The notes under the pieces were generated by a model. The model searched no databases, was not told the DNA's origin, and was given only the letters and a program-made list of their open reading frames with translations. A stretch of 64,000 bases of DNA, from positions 3,224,001 through 3,288,000 of the forward strand of contig NZ_RAPR01000001.1 of the NCBI RefSeq assembly GCF_003610235.1, in the 5' to 3' direction. Position numbers and translations under genes: made by a program. Origin of the DNA: Catellatospora citrea (GTDB lineage: Bacteria > Actinomycetota > Actinomycetes > Mycobacteriales > Micromonosporaceae). Below, piece by piece: positions 31,683 to 42,253 of the stretch. Every line of letters starts with the position of its first letter. Position 1 is the first letter of the stretch.

Positions 31683-32555
31683 TCAGCGGTCGCCGCCGGT
31701 GGCGACCGGCGTGGGGGTGGGAGCAGGGGTGGCCGACGGCGTCGCCGGCCGGTGCGGCAGCAGGAAGAGCACGAGCACCGGCACCGCGTACGCGACCCAC
31801 GCGACGGTCTCCAGCACGGTCGGCGCGGGCGTGAAGTTGAACGTGCCGCGCAGCAGTTCGGCGTACCAGGTCGTGGGCGGCAGGGTCGCGGAGATGTCGA
31901 ACGCGAGGGTGTTCAGCCCCGGCAGCACACCCGCCTCCAGCAGGTCGTGCACGCCGTACTTGAGGATGCCCGCGGCCACCAGCACCAGCAGCACACCGGT
32001 CCAGGTGAAGAAGCGGGTCAGGTTGATCCGCAGCGCGCTGCGGTACATCAGGAAGCCCAGCGCGACCGAGGTGGCGATGCCGGTGAGGATCGCGACCACC
32101 GACCAGGTCGAGGTGGCGCCCTGCACCGTCGCGAAGAAGATCAGCGAGGTCTCCAGCCCCTCCCGCGCGACGGCGAGGAAGGCGGTGACGACGACGGCCA
32201 GCGGGCCGAGCGCGATGGCGGCGTCGAGTCTGGCGCGCAGCTCACCGGAGATGGAGCGGGCGGCCCGGCGCATCCAGAAAATCATCCAGGTGACGAAGAC
32301 CACGGCCAGGATCGAGGTGATCGCCTCGAACAGCTCCTGCCGCTCGAACTCCAGGTGCGCGCTGGTGTACTGCAGCACCGCCGCGAAGCCCACGGACAGC
32401 GCCGCGGCCACGGCGACGCCGAGCCAGACGAAGCGCAGCCGGTCCCGGCGATCGGTCTTGACCAGGAACGCCACCAGGATGGTGACGACCAGCGTCGCCT
32501 CCAGGCCCTCCCGCAACCCGATCAGGAACGTGGGAAGGAAGACGTTGGCGTCCAC
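31683..32555 (-). CDS. efeU: Ferrous/ferric iron permease EfeU
   Basis: 290 aa, about seven transmembrane segments. The two REGLE iron-transfer motifs that define the OFeT/FTR1 family are intact: FLIGLREGLEATLVV near the N-terminus and LAVAREGLETSLIFF in the middle. A proline/threonine-rich tail ends the protein. GTG start with GAGGTGG. First gene of efeUOB; an IdeR/DmdR1-like box lies 37 bp upstream, so repression by iron is expected. Confidence 0.95.
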   Translation of the reverse strand: MDANVFLPTFLIGLREGLEATLVVTILVAFLVKTDRRDRLRFVWLGVAVAAALSVGFAAVLQYTSAHLEFERQELFEAITSILAVVFVTWMIFWMRRAARSISGELRARLDAAIALGPLAVVVTAFLAVAREGLETSLIFFATVQGATSTWSVVAILTGIATSVALGFLMYRSALRINLTRFFTWTGVLLVLVAAGILKYGVHDLLEAGVLPGLNTLAFDISATLPPTTWYAELLRGTFNFTPAPTVLETVAWVAYAVPVLVLFLLPHRPATPSATPAPTPTPVATGGDR

Positions 32556-32591
32556 GGCACCACCTCAGCTAATAGACCAGCCTTGCCTTAG

Positions 32592-32610
32592 TAAGGCGAG
32601 GCGTACCTTA
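32592..32610 (-). promoter_or_regulatory. IdeR/DmdR1-type iron box of the efe operon
   Basis: TAAGGCGAGGCGTACCTTA matches the 19-bp iron box TWAGGTWAGSCTWACCTWA of actinobacterial DtxR-family repressors at 16 of 19 positions (my own count). It lies 37 bp upstream of efeU. A second, overlapping inverted repeat (GCCTTGCCTTA/TAAGGCGAGGC, 32580-32602) suggests room for a second repressor dimer. Confidence 0.75.
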
Positions 32611-32667
32611 GCGTAGGTGTCCCTTACCTGAGAAGTCGATCCCCGTCACTTCATTGGACCGGGTCCA

Positions 32668-32711
32668 GAACAGGAAGAAGGGCGCCCGAGCGGGCGCCCT
32701 TCTTCCTGTTC
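32668..32711. terminator. Intrinsic terminator downstream of ahcY
   Basis: Arms GAACAGGAAGAAGGGCGCCC (32668-32687) and GGGCGCCCTTCTTCCTGTTC (32692-32711), perfect 20 bp, 4-nt loop. Position 12 bp past the ahcY stop. It also insulates ahcY from the efe regulatory region. Confidence 0.85.
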
Positions 32712-32723
32712 GCCGATCCCGGT

Positions 32724-34175
<1,452 letters not shown>

Positions 34176-34280
34176 AGATGAACTCCCAATCGGTCGGCTG
34201 ACCAGTGCGTGGTACAGCCTACTTCTCCACGCCTCAGGGAACGCGAACGCCTCCCGGCGGCGGGTCGGCAGGGGTCATAC

Positions 34281-34330
34281 GTGTGGCCCGGTTCCCGGAC
34301 GGACCCTCCGCCTCAGGAACCGGGCCACAC
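34281..34330 (-). ncRNA. Structured element in the ahcY leader
   Basis: GTGTGGCCCGGTTCC (34281-34295) and GGAACCGGGCCACAC (34316-34330) pair perfectly over 15 bp; the 20-nt loop can form an inner 4-bp stem CGGA/TCCG. It begins about 60 nt into the predicted ahcY transcript and ends about 105 nt before the ATG. No downstream T tract, so it is not a simple terminator. It does not show the known SAH-riboswitch core. Could be a cis-regulatory RNA or an mRNA-stabilising stem. Confidence 0.4.
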
Positions 34331-34397
34331 TCCCCCCGGTTTGGTTCCCCCGCGCGTGGCTCGGACTGAATGATCCCGATAACGCTGCGTGAGTAAA

Positions 34398-34425
34398 AGG
34401 CTACACTCCGCTTTTCCAGTGTCAA
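34398..34425 (-). promoter_or_regulatory. Promoter of ahcY
   Basis: On the minus strand -35 TTGACA (34420-34425) and -10 TAGCCT (34398-34403) with a 16-bp spacer, close to the housekeeping sigma consensus of actinobacteria. The transcript would start near 34391, giving a leader of about 215 nt. Confidence 0.65.
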
Positions 34426-34484
34426 GCAGAACCCTCAGGTCGTCCGCATCGCCGTGTCGCGCCGGCCTTCCGGGTACGCAAAAA

Positions 34485-34530
34485 GGCCTGACCGGTGGAG
34501 AAATGGGGTTCATTTTCAACCGGTCAGGCC
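34485..34530 (-). terminator. Intrinsic terminator of manA
   Basis: Arms GGCCTGACCGGT (34485-34496) and ACCGGTCAGGCC (34519-34530), perfect 12 bp, with a 22-nt loop that can pair further. In manA direction it is followed by TTTTT, a classical U tract. It lies 26 bp past the manA stop. Confidence 0.9.
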
Positions 34531-34556
34531 GCGTCCGTTGTGGAGGAGGCCGTCGC

Positions 34557-35720
<1,164 letters not shown>

Positions 35721-35724
35721 GCGC

Positions 35725-36645
35725 TCAGCCCTTCTGGTAATAGATGTCCGGCTCGAGGTAGATGACCTTGGCGATGGGCACGGCCTCGCGGATCCGTGCC
35801 TCGGCGGCGTCGATGCCCTTGGCCACCTCGTCCGCGGTCTCGTCATGCCGGACTGCGATCTTAGCGGCTACCAGCAGCTCCTCCGGGCCAAGGTGCATGG
35901 TGCGCATGTGGATCACACGCTCCACCTCGGGCCCGTTCGCGATGGCGGCGGCGATCGCCTTGACGTGCTCGTCGGTCGCCGACTCGCCGAGCAGCAGGCT
36001 CTTCGTCTCCAGCGCCAGCACCACCGCGATGACCACCAGCAACAGGCCGATCATCAGGGTGCCCGCGGCGTCCCAGTAGCCGCTGCCCGTGATCAGCGTC
36101 ATGCTCACGCCGATCAACGCGAAGACCAGGCCCACCAGCGCGCCCAGGTCCTCCAGCAGGATCACCGGAAGCTCCGGGGCCTTGGCCCGCCGGATGAACT
36201 CCTTCCAGCTCGCCTTGCCGCGCACCGCGTTCGACTCGACGATCGCGGTGCGGAAGGAGAAGGACTCCAGGACGATCGCAACCAGCAGCACCGTCACCGG
36301 CAGCCACTTCCACGCGGTGATCGGCGTCGGGTGCTGGAACTTGTGCCACGCCTCGTACAGGGCGAACAGGCCACCCACGCTGAACAGGACGATCGACACG
36401 ATGAACGCGTAGATGTACCGCTCCCGGCCGAAGCCGAACGGGTGCAGCGGCGTCGCCTCCCGCTGGGCCCGGCGGCCGCCGAACAGCAGCAGGATCTGGT
36501 TGCCCGAGTCGGCGACCGAGTGGATCGCCTCGGCCAGCATCGACGACGAGCCGGACAGGGCCCACGCGATGAACTTCGTCACCGCGATGCCCAGGTTGGC
36601 CAGCAGCGCCGCGACGATCGCCCTGGTGCCGCCTCCCGCGCTCAC
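35725..36645 (-). CDS. Cation diffusion facilitator family metal efflux protein
   Basis: 306 aa from the GTG at 36645 (MSAGGGTRAIVAALLAN); an ATG at 36660 is also in frame but lies in the repeat-derived DNA. About six transmembrane segments; HSVADSGNQILLLFG carries the first half of the metal site (HxxxD) and LEDLGALVGLVFALIGV the second, D-containing one. A cytoplasmic C-terminal domain follows (about 215-306). Exports divalent metal (Zn, Mn, Fe or Co not distinguishable). It lies inside a mannose-metabolism operon, a conserved position in actinobacteria without known reason. Confidence 0.9.
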   Translation of the reverse strand: MSAGGGTRAIVAALLANLGIAVTKFIAWALSGSSSMLAEAIHSVADSGNQILLLFGGRRAQREATPLHPFGFGRERYIYAFIVSIVLFSVGGLFALYEAWHKFQHPTPITAWKWLPVTVLLVAIVLESFSFRTAIVESNAVRGKASWKEFIRRAKAPELPVILLEDLGALVGLVFALIGVSMTLITGSGYWDAAGTLMIGLLLVVIAVVLALETKSLLLGESATDEHVKAIAAAIANGPEVERVIHMRTMHLGPEELLVAAKIAVRHDETADEVAKGIDAAEARIREAVPIAKVIYLEPDIYYQKG

Positions 36646-36670
36646 GCCGCCACCGCACACATGTAGTTGT

Positions 36671-36692
36671 TGAGCCCGCTTCGCTCGCTCAC
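36671..36692 (-). repeat. Intergenic TGAGCGAGCG element, copy C (short)
   Basis: On the minus strand GTGAGCGAGCGAAGCGGGCT then CA covers the stop of the SIS gene and runs towards the start of the CDF gene. It matches the first 20 bp of copies A and B apart from two or three bases, but lacks the RBS-bearing block. Confidence 0.55.
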
Positions 36693-37894
36693 TTGCGCAA
36701 CTGCTCCTTCAGCTCCGTGACGGCCGGCACCGCCATCGGATCCAGGCCATGCCCGAGGCCGAGGTAGACCGAGGCGAAGTCAGTCGCCGCGACCAGTGAG
36801 GCGAACCGCTCCAGCGCCGATCCGCCTTCGGCGGTGAGCACGTCCACCTCGATCCCGCGCCTCGCCGCGATGTCCTGCACCACCTCGGCTCGCCGGTCCG
36901 TCGTCTGCGCCGCACTGTTCTCGTCGGCGAGCCCACCGTCGCACAGCAGCACCACCTTCAGACGAGGGGGGTCGGCCGTCACGTCGTCAAGCTCGGGATC
37001 AGCGAAGATGTCCCGCTCCAGCGCGGCGAGGGCGCCGAACACGCCGTCGAGCAGGCCCACCCGGCCGCGGCCGGCCTCGCCGAGCGCGTCGGTGACGACC
37101 GGGTAGCGGGCGTTCGCGGAGAGCATGTCGCCGTAGCGCACCGCGGCCACCGCGGCCAGCGGCGAGTCGCCCCAGATGACCGGGACCGAGCCGGCCAGGT
37201 TCAAAGCCAGTGACTTGGCGCGGTTGACGAACGTCTCGGCGGTGGGCCGGCAGCGGTCGGCGTCCTGGTCCAGGCGCACCGCCGTCTCGGCCAGGTCGGC
37301 TTCGTTGACCTTGACCAGGCCCAGCGCGCGGGCGGCCAGCAGCACCGGCACCGTCAGGCCCCACAGGTTCGCCCGCGCCGCACCGCGGCGCGGCACCGGG
37401 ATGAACGGGGCGCGGTAGCGCTCGGCCACCGACTGCAGCGGCGAACCCGGCGCGCCGATGCCCACCAGCCGCGCACCGCGGCGGCCCGCCGCCTCGGCCA
37501 CGGCCAGCGCCTCCGGCGAGCGGCCCGACGCCGACACGGCGAACACCACGTCGGCCGCGCCGATCCAGCCCGGCACCTCCACGCTGCGGTGGGTCAGCAC
37601 CGGCACGAGGCAGCGCGGCCCCGCGATGGTCGCCAGGATGTCACCGGTGCGCGCGGCCGTGCCCGCGCCGACCACGACGACCGCCCGCGGCCGGCCCTCG
37701 TCGGCGAGGTGGCTCAGGTCGGTCTCGGCCGTCAGCGTGGTGGCCTCCCGCACCTGCGCGCCGGCCGACGCGATGGCCCGGAGCATGCCTCCGGGATCCC
37801 GCGCGGCCAGCGCCGGAGCGTTGTCCAGCAGCGCCTCGTCGAAGAAGCGGTTGCCGCGCACACCCGCGGCGCCGTCGATCGGGCTGCCCATCAC
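36689..37894 (-). CDS. SIS-domain phosphosugar isomerase (phosphoglucose/phosphomannose isomerase-like)
   Basis: 401 aa. Two SIS lobes: the first (about 60-215) with AVVVVGAGTAARTGDILATI and ADVVFAVSASGRSPEALAV, the second with the C-terminal isomerase domain (about 230-400; FVNRAKSLALNLAGSVPVIWG, VVLLCDGGLADENS). Members interconvert glucose/mannose-6-P and fructose-6-P. The GTG at 37894 overlaps the stop of the Trm112-like gene (GTGA); an ATG at 37891 is the alternative. Member of the manA/manB cluster. Confidence 0.86.
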   Translation of the reverse strand: MMGSPIDGAAGVRGNRFFDEALLDNAPALAARDPGGMLRAIASAGAQVREATTLTAETDLSHLADEGRPRAVVVVGAGTAARTGDILATIAGPRCLVPVLTHRSVEVPGWIGAADVVFAVSASGRSPEALAVAEAAGRRGARLVGIGAPGSPLQSVAERYRAPFIPVPRRGAARANLWGLTVPVLLAARALGLVKVNEADLAETAVRLDQDADRCRPTAETFVNRAKSLALNLAGSVPVIWGDSPLAAVAAVRYGDMLSANARYPVVTDALGEAGRGRVGLLDGVFGALAALERDIFADPELDDVTADPPRLKVVLLCDGGLADENSAAQTTDRRAEVVQDIAARRGIEVDVLTAEGGSALERFASLVAATDFASVYLGLGHGLDPMAVPAVTELKEQLRK

Positions 37895-38073
37895 TCACCC
37901 GCCGGGGCGGTGAGCACCTCGTCGAGCAGCAGCACCGGCAGCCCGTCCCGCACCGGGTAGACCCGGCTGCAGGAGGTGCAGGTCAGCGTCTGCGCCTCGG
38001 GGTCGTGGGTCAGCGGCGCATGGTCCTCGGCCGGGCAGGCGAGGACTTCGAGCAGTTGCGGGGCAAGCGACAC
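37891..38073 (-). CDS. Trm112-like zinc-ribbon protein
   Basis: 60 aa. LEVLACPAEDHAPLTHD and CTSCSRVYPVRDGLPVLLLDE with the pattern of a Trm112/YcaR fold; three cysteines are visible (ACP, CTSC), one fewer than a full zinc site. In eukaryotes Trm112 activates methyltransferases; bacterial roles are unproven. GTG at 38073 with AAGGAG upstream. Overlaps the SIS gene start, 105 bp from manB. Confidence 0.85.
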   Translation of the reverse strand: MSLAPQLLEVLACPAEDHAPLTHDPEAQTLTCTSCSRVYPVRDGLPVLLLDEVLTAPAGE

Positions 38074-38178
38074 GTCCGGCTCCTTCAGATCGCTGGCTGA
38101 GCTCGAACACGGCTCGTCCCCGACGCGCCGCCGCTCTCGCGGCACGCGCCGGGCGACTCACCACGTTCCGCCAGCAGC

Positions 38179-39558
38179 CTACCCACGGACCAGCTTCAGC
38201 ACCTCGTCGCGCAGCTCCGACATCCGCTCCGGCGTCGGGGCCTCGACGTTGAGCCGCAGCAGCGGCTCGGTGTTGGAGGCGCGCAGGTTCACCCAGCTGC
38301 CGTCACCGAAGGCCACGGTCAGGCCGTCCAGCTCGTCCTGCTGCTCGCCGGAGAAGTGCGCCCGCACCTGCGCCAGCTTCGCGGTCTGGTCCGCCACCAC
38401 CGAGTTGATCTCGCCGGAGGCCGTGTACCGCTCGTACTGCGCGCCCAGCACCGACAGCGGGCCGTCCTGCTCGCCCAGCGCCGCCAGCACGTGCATCGCG
38501 GCCAGCATGCCGGTGTCGGCGCCCCAGAAGTCGCGGAAGTAGTAGTGCGCCGAGTGCTCGCCGCCGAAGACCGCGCCCGTGGTCGCCATCTCCGCCTTGA
38601 TGAAGGAGTGGCCCACCCGGGTGCGCACCGGGGTGCCGCCGTGCTCGCGCACGATCTCCGGCACCGCCGCCGAGGTGATCAGGTTGTGGATGATCGTCGC
38701 CCCGGGGTGCTTGGCCAGCTCGCGGGTCGCGACCAGCGCGGTCACCGCGGACGGGGACACCGGCGCGCCGTCGGCGTCGACCACGAAGCAGCGGTCGGCG
38801 TCGCCGTCGAAGGCCAGGCCCAGGTCGGCCCCGTGCGCGCGGACCGCGGCCTGCAGGTCCACCAGGTTCGCCGGCTCCAGCGGGTTGGCCTCGTGGTTCG
38901 GGAACGAGCCGTCCAGCTCGAAGTACAGCGGCACGATGTCCAGCGGCAGCGCCGGCAGCACCGCGTCGCCGAGCACGGCCGGGACGGTGTACCCGCCCAT
39001 GCCGTTGCCGGCGTCGACGACCACCTTCAGCGGCCGGATCCCGCTCAGGTCCACCAGCGTGCGCAGGTGCGCCGCGTAGTCGGCCAGCATCTCGCGGGTC
39101 TCGATGTCGCCCGCCGGGGCCGGCATCTCGGCGCGGGTGTCCAGCAGCTCCTGCGCCCGCTCGCGGATCGCGGCCAGCCCGCTGGCCTGTCCCACCGGCT
39201 TGGCCCCGGCGAAGCAGAGCTTGATGCCGTTGTACTGGGCCGGGTTGTGGCTGGCGGTGAACATCGCACCGGGCAGGCCGAGGATGCCGGACGCGTAGTA
39301 CAGCAGGTCGGTCGAGCCGAGGCCCGCGTTGATCACGTTGATGCCCTCGGCGCGTACGCCGTCGGTGAAGGCCTTGACCAGCGACGGCCCGGAGTCGCGC
39401 ATGTCGTGCGCGACCACGACGGTGCCCCGGTCCTCCCCCAGCGCCCGCAGCGTCTGCGCGAACGCCCGGCCCAGCGCGCCGGCGACCGGCTCGTTCAGCT
39501 GGTCCGGCACGGTGCCGCGAACGTCGTACGCCTTGACGATCTGGGACAGGTCAGACAC
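38179..39558 (-). CDS. manB: Phosphomannomutase/phosphoglucomutase
   Basis: 459 aa alpha-D-phosphohexomutase. It moves phosphate between C6 and C1 of mannose (or glucose). Catalytic serine in TASHNPAQYNG, metal loop LAFDGDADRCF, sugar-binding GEHSAHYYF and the C-terminal phosphate loop RASNTEPLLRLN, each in order. AAGGAGAT precedes the ATG. With manA it completes the path from fructose-6-P to mannose-1-P for GDP-mannose and surface glycans. Confidence 0.95.
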   Translation of the reverse strand: MSDLSQIVKAYDVRGTVPDQLNEPVAGALGRAFAQTLRALGEDRGTVVVAHDMRDSGPSLVKAFTDGVRAEGINVINAGLGSTDLLYYASGILGLPGAMFTASHNPAQYNGIKLCFAGAKPVGQASGLAAIRERAQELLDTRAEMPAPAGDIETREMLADYAAHLRTLVDLSGIRPLKVVVDAGNGMGGYTVPAVLGDAVLPALPLDIVPLYFELDGSFPNHEANPLEPANLVDLQAAVRAHGADLGLAFDGDADRCFVVDADGAPVSPSAVTALVATRELAKHPGATIIHNLITSAAVPEIVREHGGTPVRTRVGHSFIKAEMATTGAVFGGEHSAHYYFRDFWGADTGMLAAMHVLAALGEQDGPLSVLGAQYERYTASGEINSVVADQTAKLAQVRAHFSGEQQDELDGLTVAFGDGSWVNLRASNTEPLLRLNVEAPTPERMSELRDEVLKLVRG

Positions 39559-39742
39559 AACATCTCCTTAAGCCGCTGCTATCTGCTTCACCCTAACCAC
39601 CGCACGTTTACGGACCGCGCCGGGCACGCAGGCCATCTCGTGAACAATGGCCCCCGCTCACGGGGTGTCGGGTGTCCCCGAGCGGCGGCCCAGGGCTCCC
39701 TCACCCCGGCCGTCGACGACGCGACAGAGGCCGGAGGCCCCG

Positions 39743-40342
39743 TCAGGCGATCTTGAGACCGGCGACGAAGTCCCGGTAGTCCCGGTACGTGGGCAGCAGG
39801 CCGGCGGCGCGTGCCTCGGCCAGCGAGGGGGCCGCCGCGTCCCGCGTCGACAGCAGCGGGACGCCCTGCGGCCAGCCGATGGCCAGCTCCGGGTCCAGCG
39901 GGTGCACGGCGAACTCACGTGCCGGGTGGTAGACCTCCGAGCACAGGTAGCTCACGGTCACCTCGTCCTCGAGGGCGCAGAAGCCGTGGCCGAGGCCCTC
40001 GGCGAGGTAGACGGCCTTGCGGTCGACGTCGTCGAGCCGGACGACCTCGTGGCTGCCGAACGTCGGCGAGCCCACCCGCAGATCCACGACGACGTCCAGG
40101 ATCGCGCCGCGCACGCACGTCACGTACTTCGCCTGGCCCGGGGGCACCTGTGCGAAGTGGATCCCGCGCACGACGCCGCGGGTCGAGGTCGACAGGTTCG
40201 CCTGCGCCAGGCGGAGGGGGTGACCGACCGCCTCGGTCAGCCGGTCGAACCGGTACCACTCCATGAAGGCGCCGCGCGGATCGCCGTGCTGCACCGGGAC
40301 GATCTCCCAGGCGCCCTCGATCGACAAAGGGTTGATCTTCAT
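39743..40342 (-). CDS. rfbC: dTDP-4-dehydrorhamnose 3,5-epimerase
   Basis: 199 aa cupin (RmlC). Third step of dTDP-L-rhamnose synthesis. Active-site His in [18 protein letters not shown], the catalytic Asp/His-Tyr set later in [11 protein letters not shown] and [12 protein letters not shown]. Start [12 protein letters not shown] at 40342 overlaps the rfbA stop as ATGA. The downstream gap to manB (39559-39742) holds the manB start region and no gene. Confidence 0.95.
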   Translation of the reverse strand: MKINPLSIEGAWEIVPVQHGDPRGAFMEWYRFDRLTEAVGHPLRLAQANLSTSTRGVVRGIHFAQVPPGQAKYVTCVRGAILDVVVDLRVGSPTFGSHEVVRLDDVDRKAVYLAEGLGHGFCALEDEVTVSYLCSEVYHPAREFAVHPLDPELAIGWPQGVPLLSTRDAAAPSLAEARAAGLLPTYRDYRDFVAGLKIA

Positions 40343-41226
40343 CGCGGGGTCGGCTCCTGACCGTGGTGCGCGAGCACGTCCAACAGGTACTGGCCGTACC
40401 CGCTCTTCAGCAGCGGGATGGCCAGCTGGTGCAGTTGCTCGGCGGTGATGAAGCCGGCGCGCCACACCACCTCCTCGACACAGCCGATCTTGAGGTTCTG
40501 CCGTTCCTCGATGACCCGCACGAACTCGCCGGCCTGCATCAGCGAACCGAACGTGCCGGTGTCCAGCCAGGCCGTGCCGCGCTCGAGCACCGTCACCGAC
40601 AGCTCGCCGTCCTTGAGGTACGACTCGTTCACCGCGGTGATCTCCAGCTCGCCCCGGTCGCTGGGGGTGAGGTCCCGGGCGATGCCGACCACGCGGTTGT
40701 CGTAGAAGTACAGGCCCGGCACGGCGTACGAGGACTTGGGCGCGTGCGGCTTCTCCTCGATCGACAGCACCCGGCCGTCGGCGGCGAACTCCACCACCCC
40801 GTAGTCCCGGGGGTTGGCCACCTGGTAGGCGAAGATCCGGCCGCCCTGGACGGCCTGATGCGCGGCCAGCTGGCGGCCGAGACCGACGCCGTGGAAGATG
40901 TTGTCGCCCAGCACCAGGGCCACGGATTCGTCGCCGATGAAATCAGCTCCGATGAGGAATGCCTGTGCAATGCCTTCCGGCCGGGGCTGTGTCGCGTATT
41001 TGATAGTCATGCCCCATTGCGACCCGTCGCCGAGAAGCCCCTGGAACTGTCCGGCATCCGCCACAGTCGTGATGACCAGGACTTCCCGGATGCCCGCCAT
41101 GATGAGCGTGGAGAGCGGATAGTAGATCATCGGCTTGTCGAAGACCGGCATGAGCTGCTTTGATACGGCCTTGGTGATCGGCCACAGGCGAGAACCCGTG
41201 CCACCGGCGAGAAGGATGCCGCGCAT
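40339..41226 (-). CDS. rfbA: Glucose-1-phosphate thymidylyltransferase
   Basis: 295 aa (RmlA). Makes dTDP-glucose from Glc-1-P and dTTP. Signature [20 protein letters not shown], then [25 protein letters not shown], and VEEKP-type [13 protein letters not shown] at 41226 starts the signature; earlier in-frame starts would lie in the promoter. A -10 TATGTT is 7 bp upstream, so the message is probably leaderless. Confidence 0.97.
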   Translation of the reverse strand: MRGILLAGGTGSRLWPITKAVSKQLMPVFDKPMIYYPLSTLIMAGIREVLVITTVADAGQFQGLLGDGSQWGMTIKYATQPRPEGIAQAFLIGADFIGDESVALVLGDNIFHGVGLGRQLAAHQAVQGGRIFAYQVANPRDYGVVEFAADGRVLSIEEKPHAPKSSYAVPGLYFYDNRVVGIARDLTPSDRGELEITAVNESYLKDGELSVTVLERGTAWLDTGTFGSLMQAGEFVRVIEERQNLKIGCVEEVVWRAGFITAEQLHQLAIPLLKSGYGQYLLDVLAHHGQEPTPR

Positions 41227-41272
41227 GCGGAGCAACATAACAGGCATGGCAACCCGCTAGACTTCTGCAATT
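41227..41272. promoter_or_regulatory. 46-bp divergent promoter region of rfbA and rfbB
   Basis: Rightward -10 TAGACT (41258-41263) lies 9 bp before the rfbB GTG. Leftward -10 TATGTT (41234-41239, minus strand) lies 7 bp before the rfbA ATG. Both messages would be leaderless or nearly so. The two -35 regions overlap within the same 46 bp and are poor matches, so the promoters probably compete. Confidence 0.5.
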
Positions 41273-42253
41273 GTGAAACTCTTGGTCACCGGTGGCGCCG
41301 GCTTCATCGGCTCGGAATACATCCGCAATCTCCTCGGCGACGCATACGGCACCGGGGGCGTCGAAGTCACAGTTCTCGATAAGTTGACCTACTCCGGGAA
41401 CATGGCGAATCTCGCGCCGGTCGCCGACGATCCGCGGCTGACCTTCGTCCACGGCGACATCTGCGACGCCGATCTCGTCAACGGCCTGATGCCCGGCCAT
41501 GACGCGGTGGTGCATTTCGCGGCCGAGACCCATGTGGATCGCGCGTTGCACGGGCCCGCGCAGTTCGTGCAGACCAACGTGGTCGGCACCCAGGTGCTGC
41601 TGGACGCCGCACGCAACAGCGGCGTCGGCAGGTTCCTGCACGTCTCCACCGACGAGGTGTACGGCTCGATCGACGAGGGCTCCTGGACGGAGGAGTCGCC
41701 GGTGGCCCCCCGCTCCGCGTACTCGGCCGCCAAGGCGGGGTCGGACCTGCTGGCCCTGGCCTACCACCGGACGTACGGCCTGGACGTCGTCGTGACGCGC
41801 TGCTCGAACAACTACGGGCACTACCAGTTCCCGGAGAAGGTCATCCCGCTGTTCGTCACGAACCTGCTCGACGGCGGGACCGTGCCGCTCTACGGCGACG
41901 GCCTCAACGTCCGCGACTGGCTGCACGTCTCCGACCACTGCAACGGCATCCAGGCGGCGCTGGACAAGGGCCGGGCCGGCGAGGTCTACCACATCGGCGG
42001 CGGCACCGAGCTGACCAACCGCGAGCTGACCGAGATGCTCCTGGCCGCCACCGGCCGCACCTGGGACGCCGTCCGTCCGGTGGCCGACCGCAAGGGCCAC
42101 GACCGCCGCTACTCCCTCAACATCGACAAGATCCGCAACGAGCTCGGCTACGAGCCGCAGGTCACGCTCGCCGACGGCATCGCCCGCACGGTCGCCTGGT
42201 ATCAGGACAACCGCGGCTGGTGGGAGCCCCTCAAGGAGCGCGCGGCGCTGTGA
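41273..42253 (+). CDS. rfbB: dTDP-glucose 4,6-dehydratase
   Basis: 326 aa (RmlB), extended short-chain dehydrogenase. NAD-binding KLLVTGGAGFIGSEYIRN, active-site Thr/Asp/Glu in VSTDEVYGSIDEG, YSAAK catalytic pair, and RCSNNYGHYQFPEK. Converts dTDP-glucose to the 4-keto-6-deoxy sugar. GTG start; stop overlaps the rfbD GTG (GTGA). Confidence 0.97.
   Translation: MKLLVTGGAGFIGSEYIRNLLGDAYGTGGVEVTVLDKLTYSGNMANLAPVADDPRLTFVHGDICDADLVNGLMPGHDAVVHFAAETHVDRALHGPAQFVQTNVVGTQVLLDAARNSGVGRFLHVSTDEVYGSIDEGSWTEESPVAPRSAYSAAKAGSDLLALAYHRTYGLDVVVTRCSNNYGHYQFPEKVIPLFVTNLLDGGTVPLYGDGLNVRDWLHVSDHCNGIQAALDKGRAGEVYHIGGGTELTNRELTEMLLAATGRTWDAVRPVADRKGHDRRYSLNIDKIRNELGYEPQVTLADGIARTVAWYQDNRGWWEPLKERAAL

Larger units (their letters stand above)
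34176..34556. other. Intergenic region: manA terminator, ahcY promoter and leader
   Basis: 381 bp without a gene. From right to left (minus-strand direction) it holds the manA terminator (34485-34530), the ahcY promoter (34398-34425), and a leader of about 215 nt with a 15-bp stem (34281-34330). The ribosome binding region TGGGAG is directly before the ahcY ATG. Each is given as its own entry. Confidence 0.7.

Noticed and set aside
34176..34425. SAH riboswitch upstream of ahcY
   Set aside because: The conserved core of the known SAH element is not visible; only a plain 15-bp stem is. Kept as an unclassified leader element.
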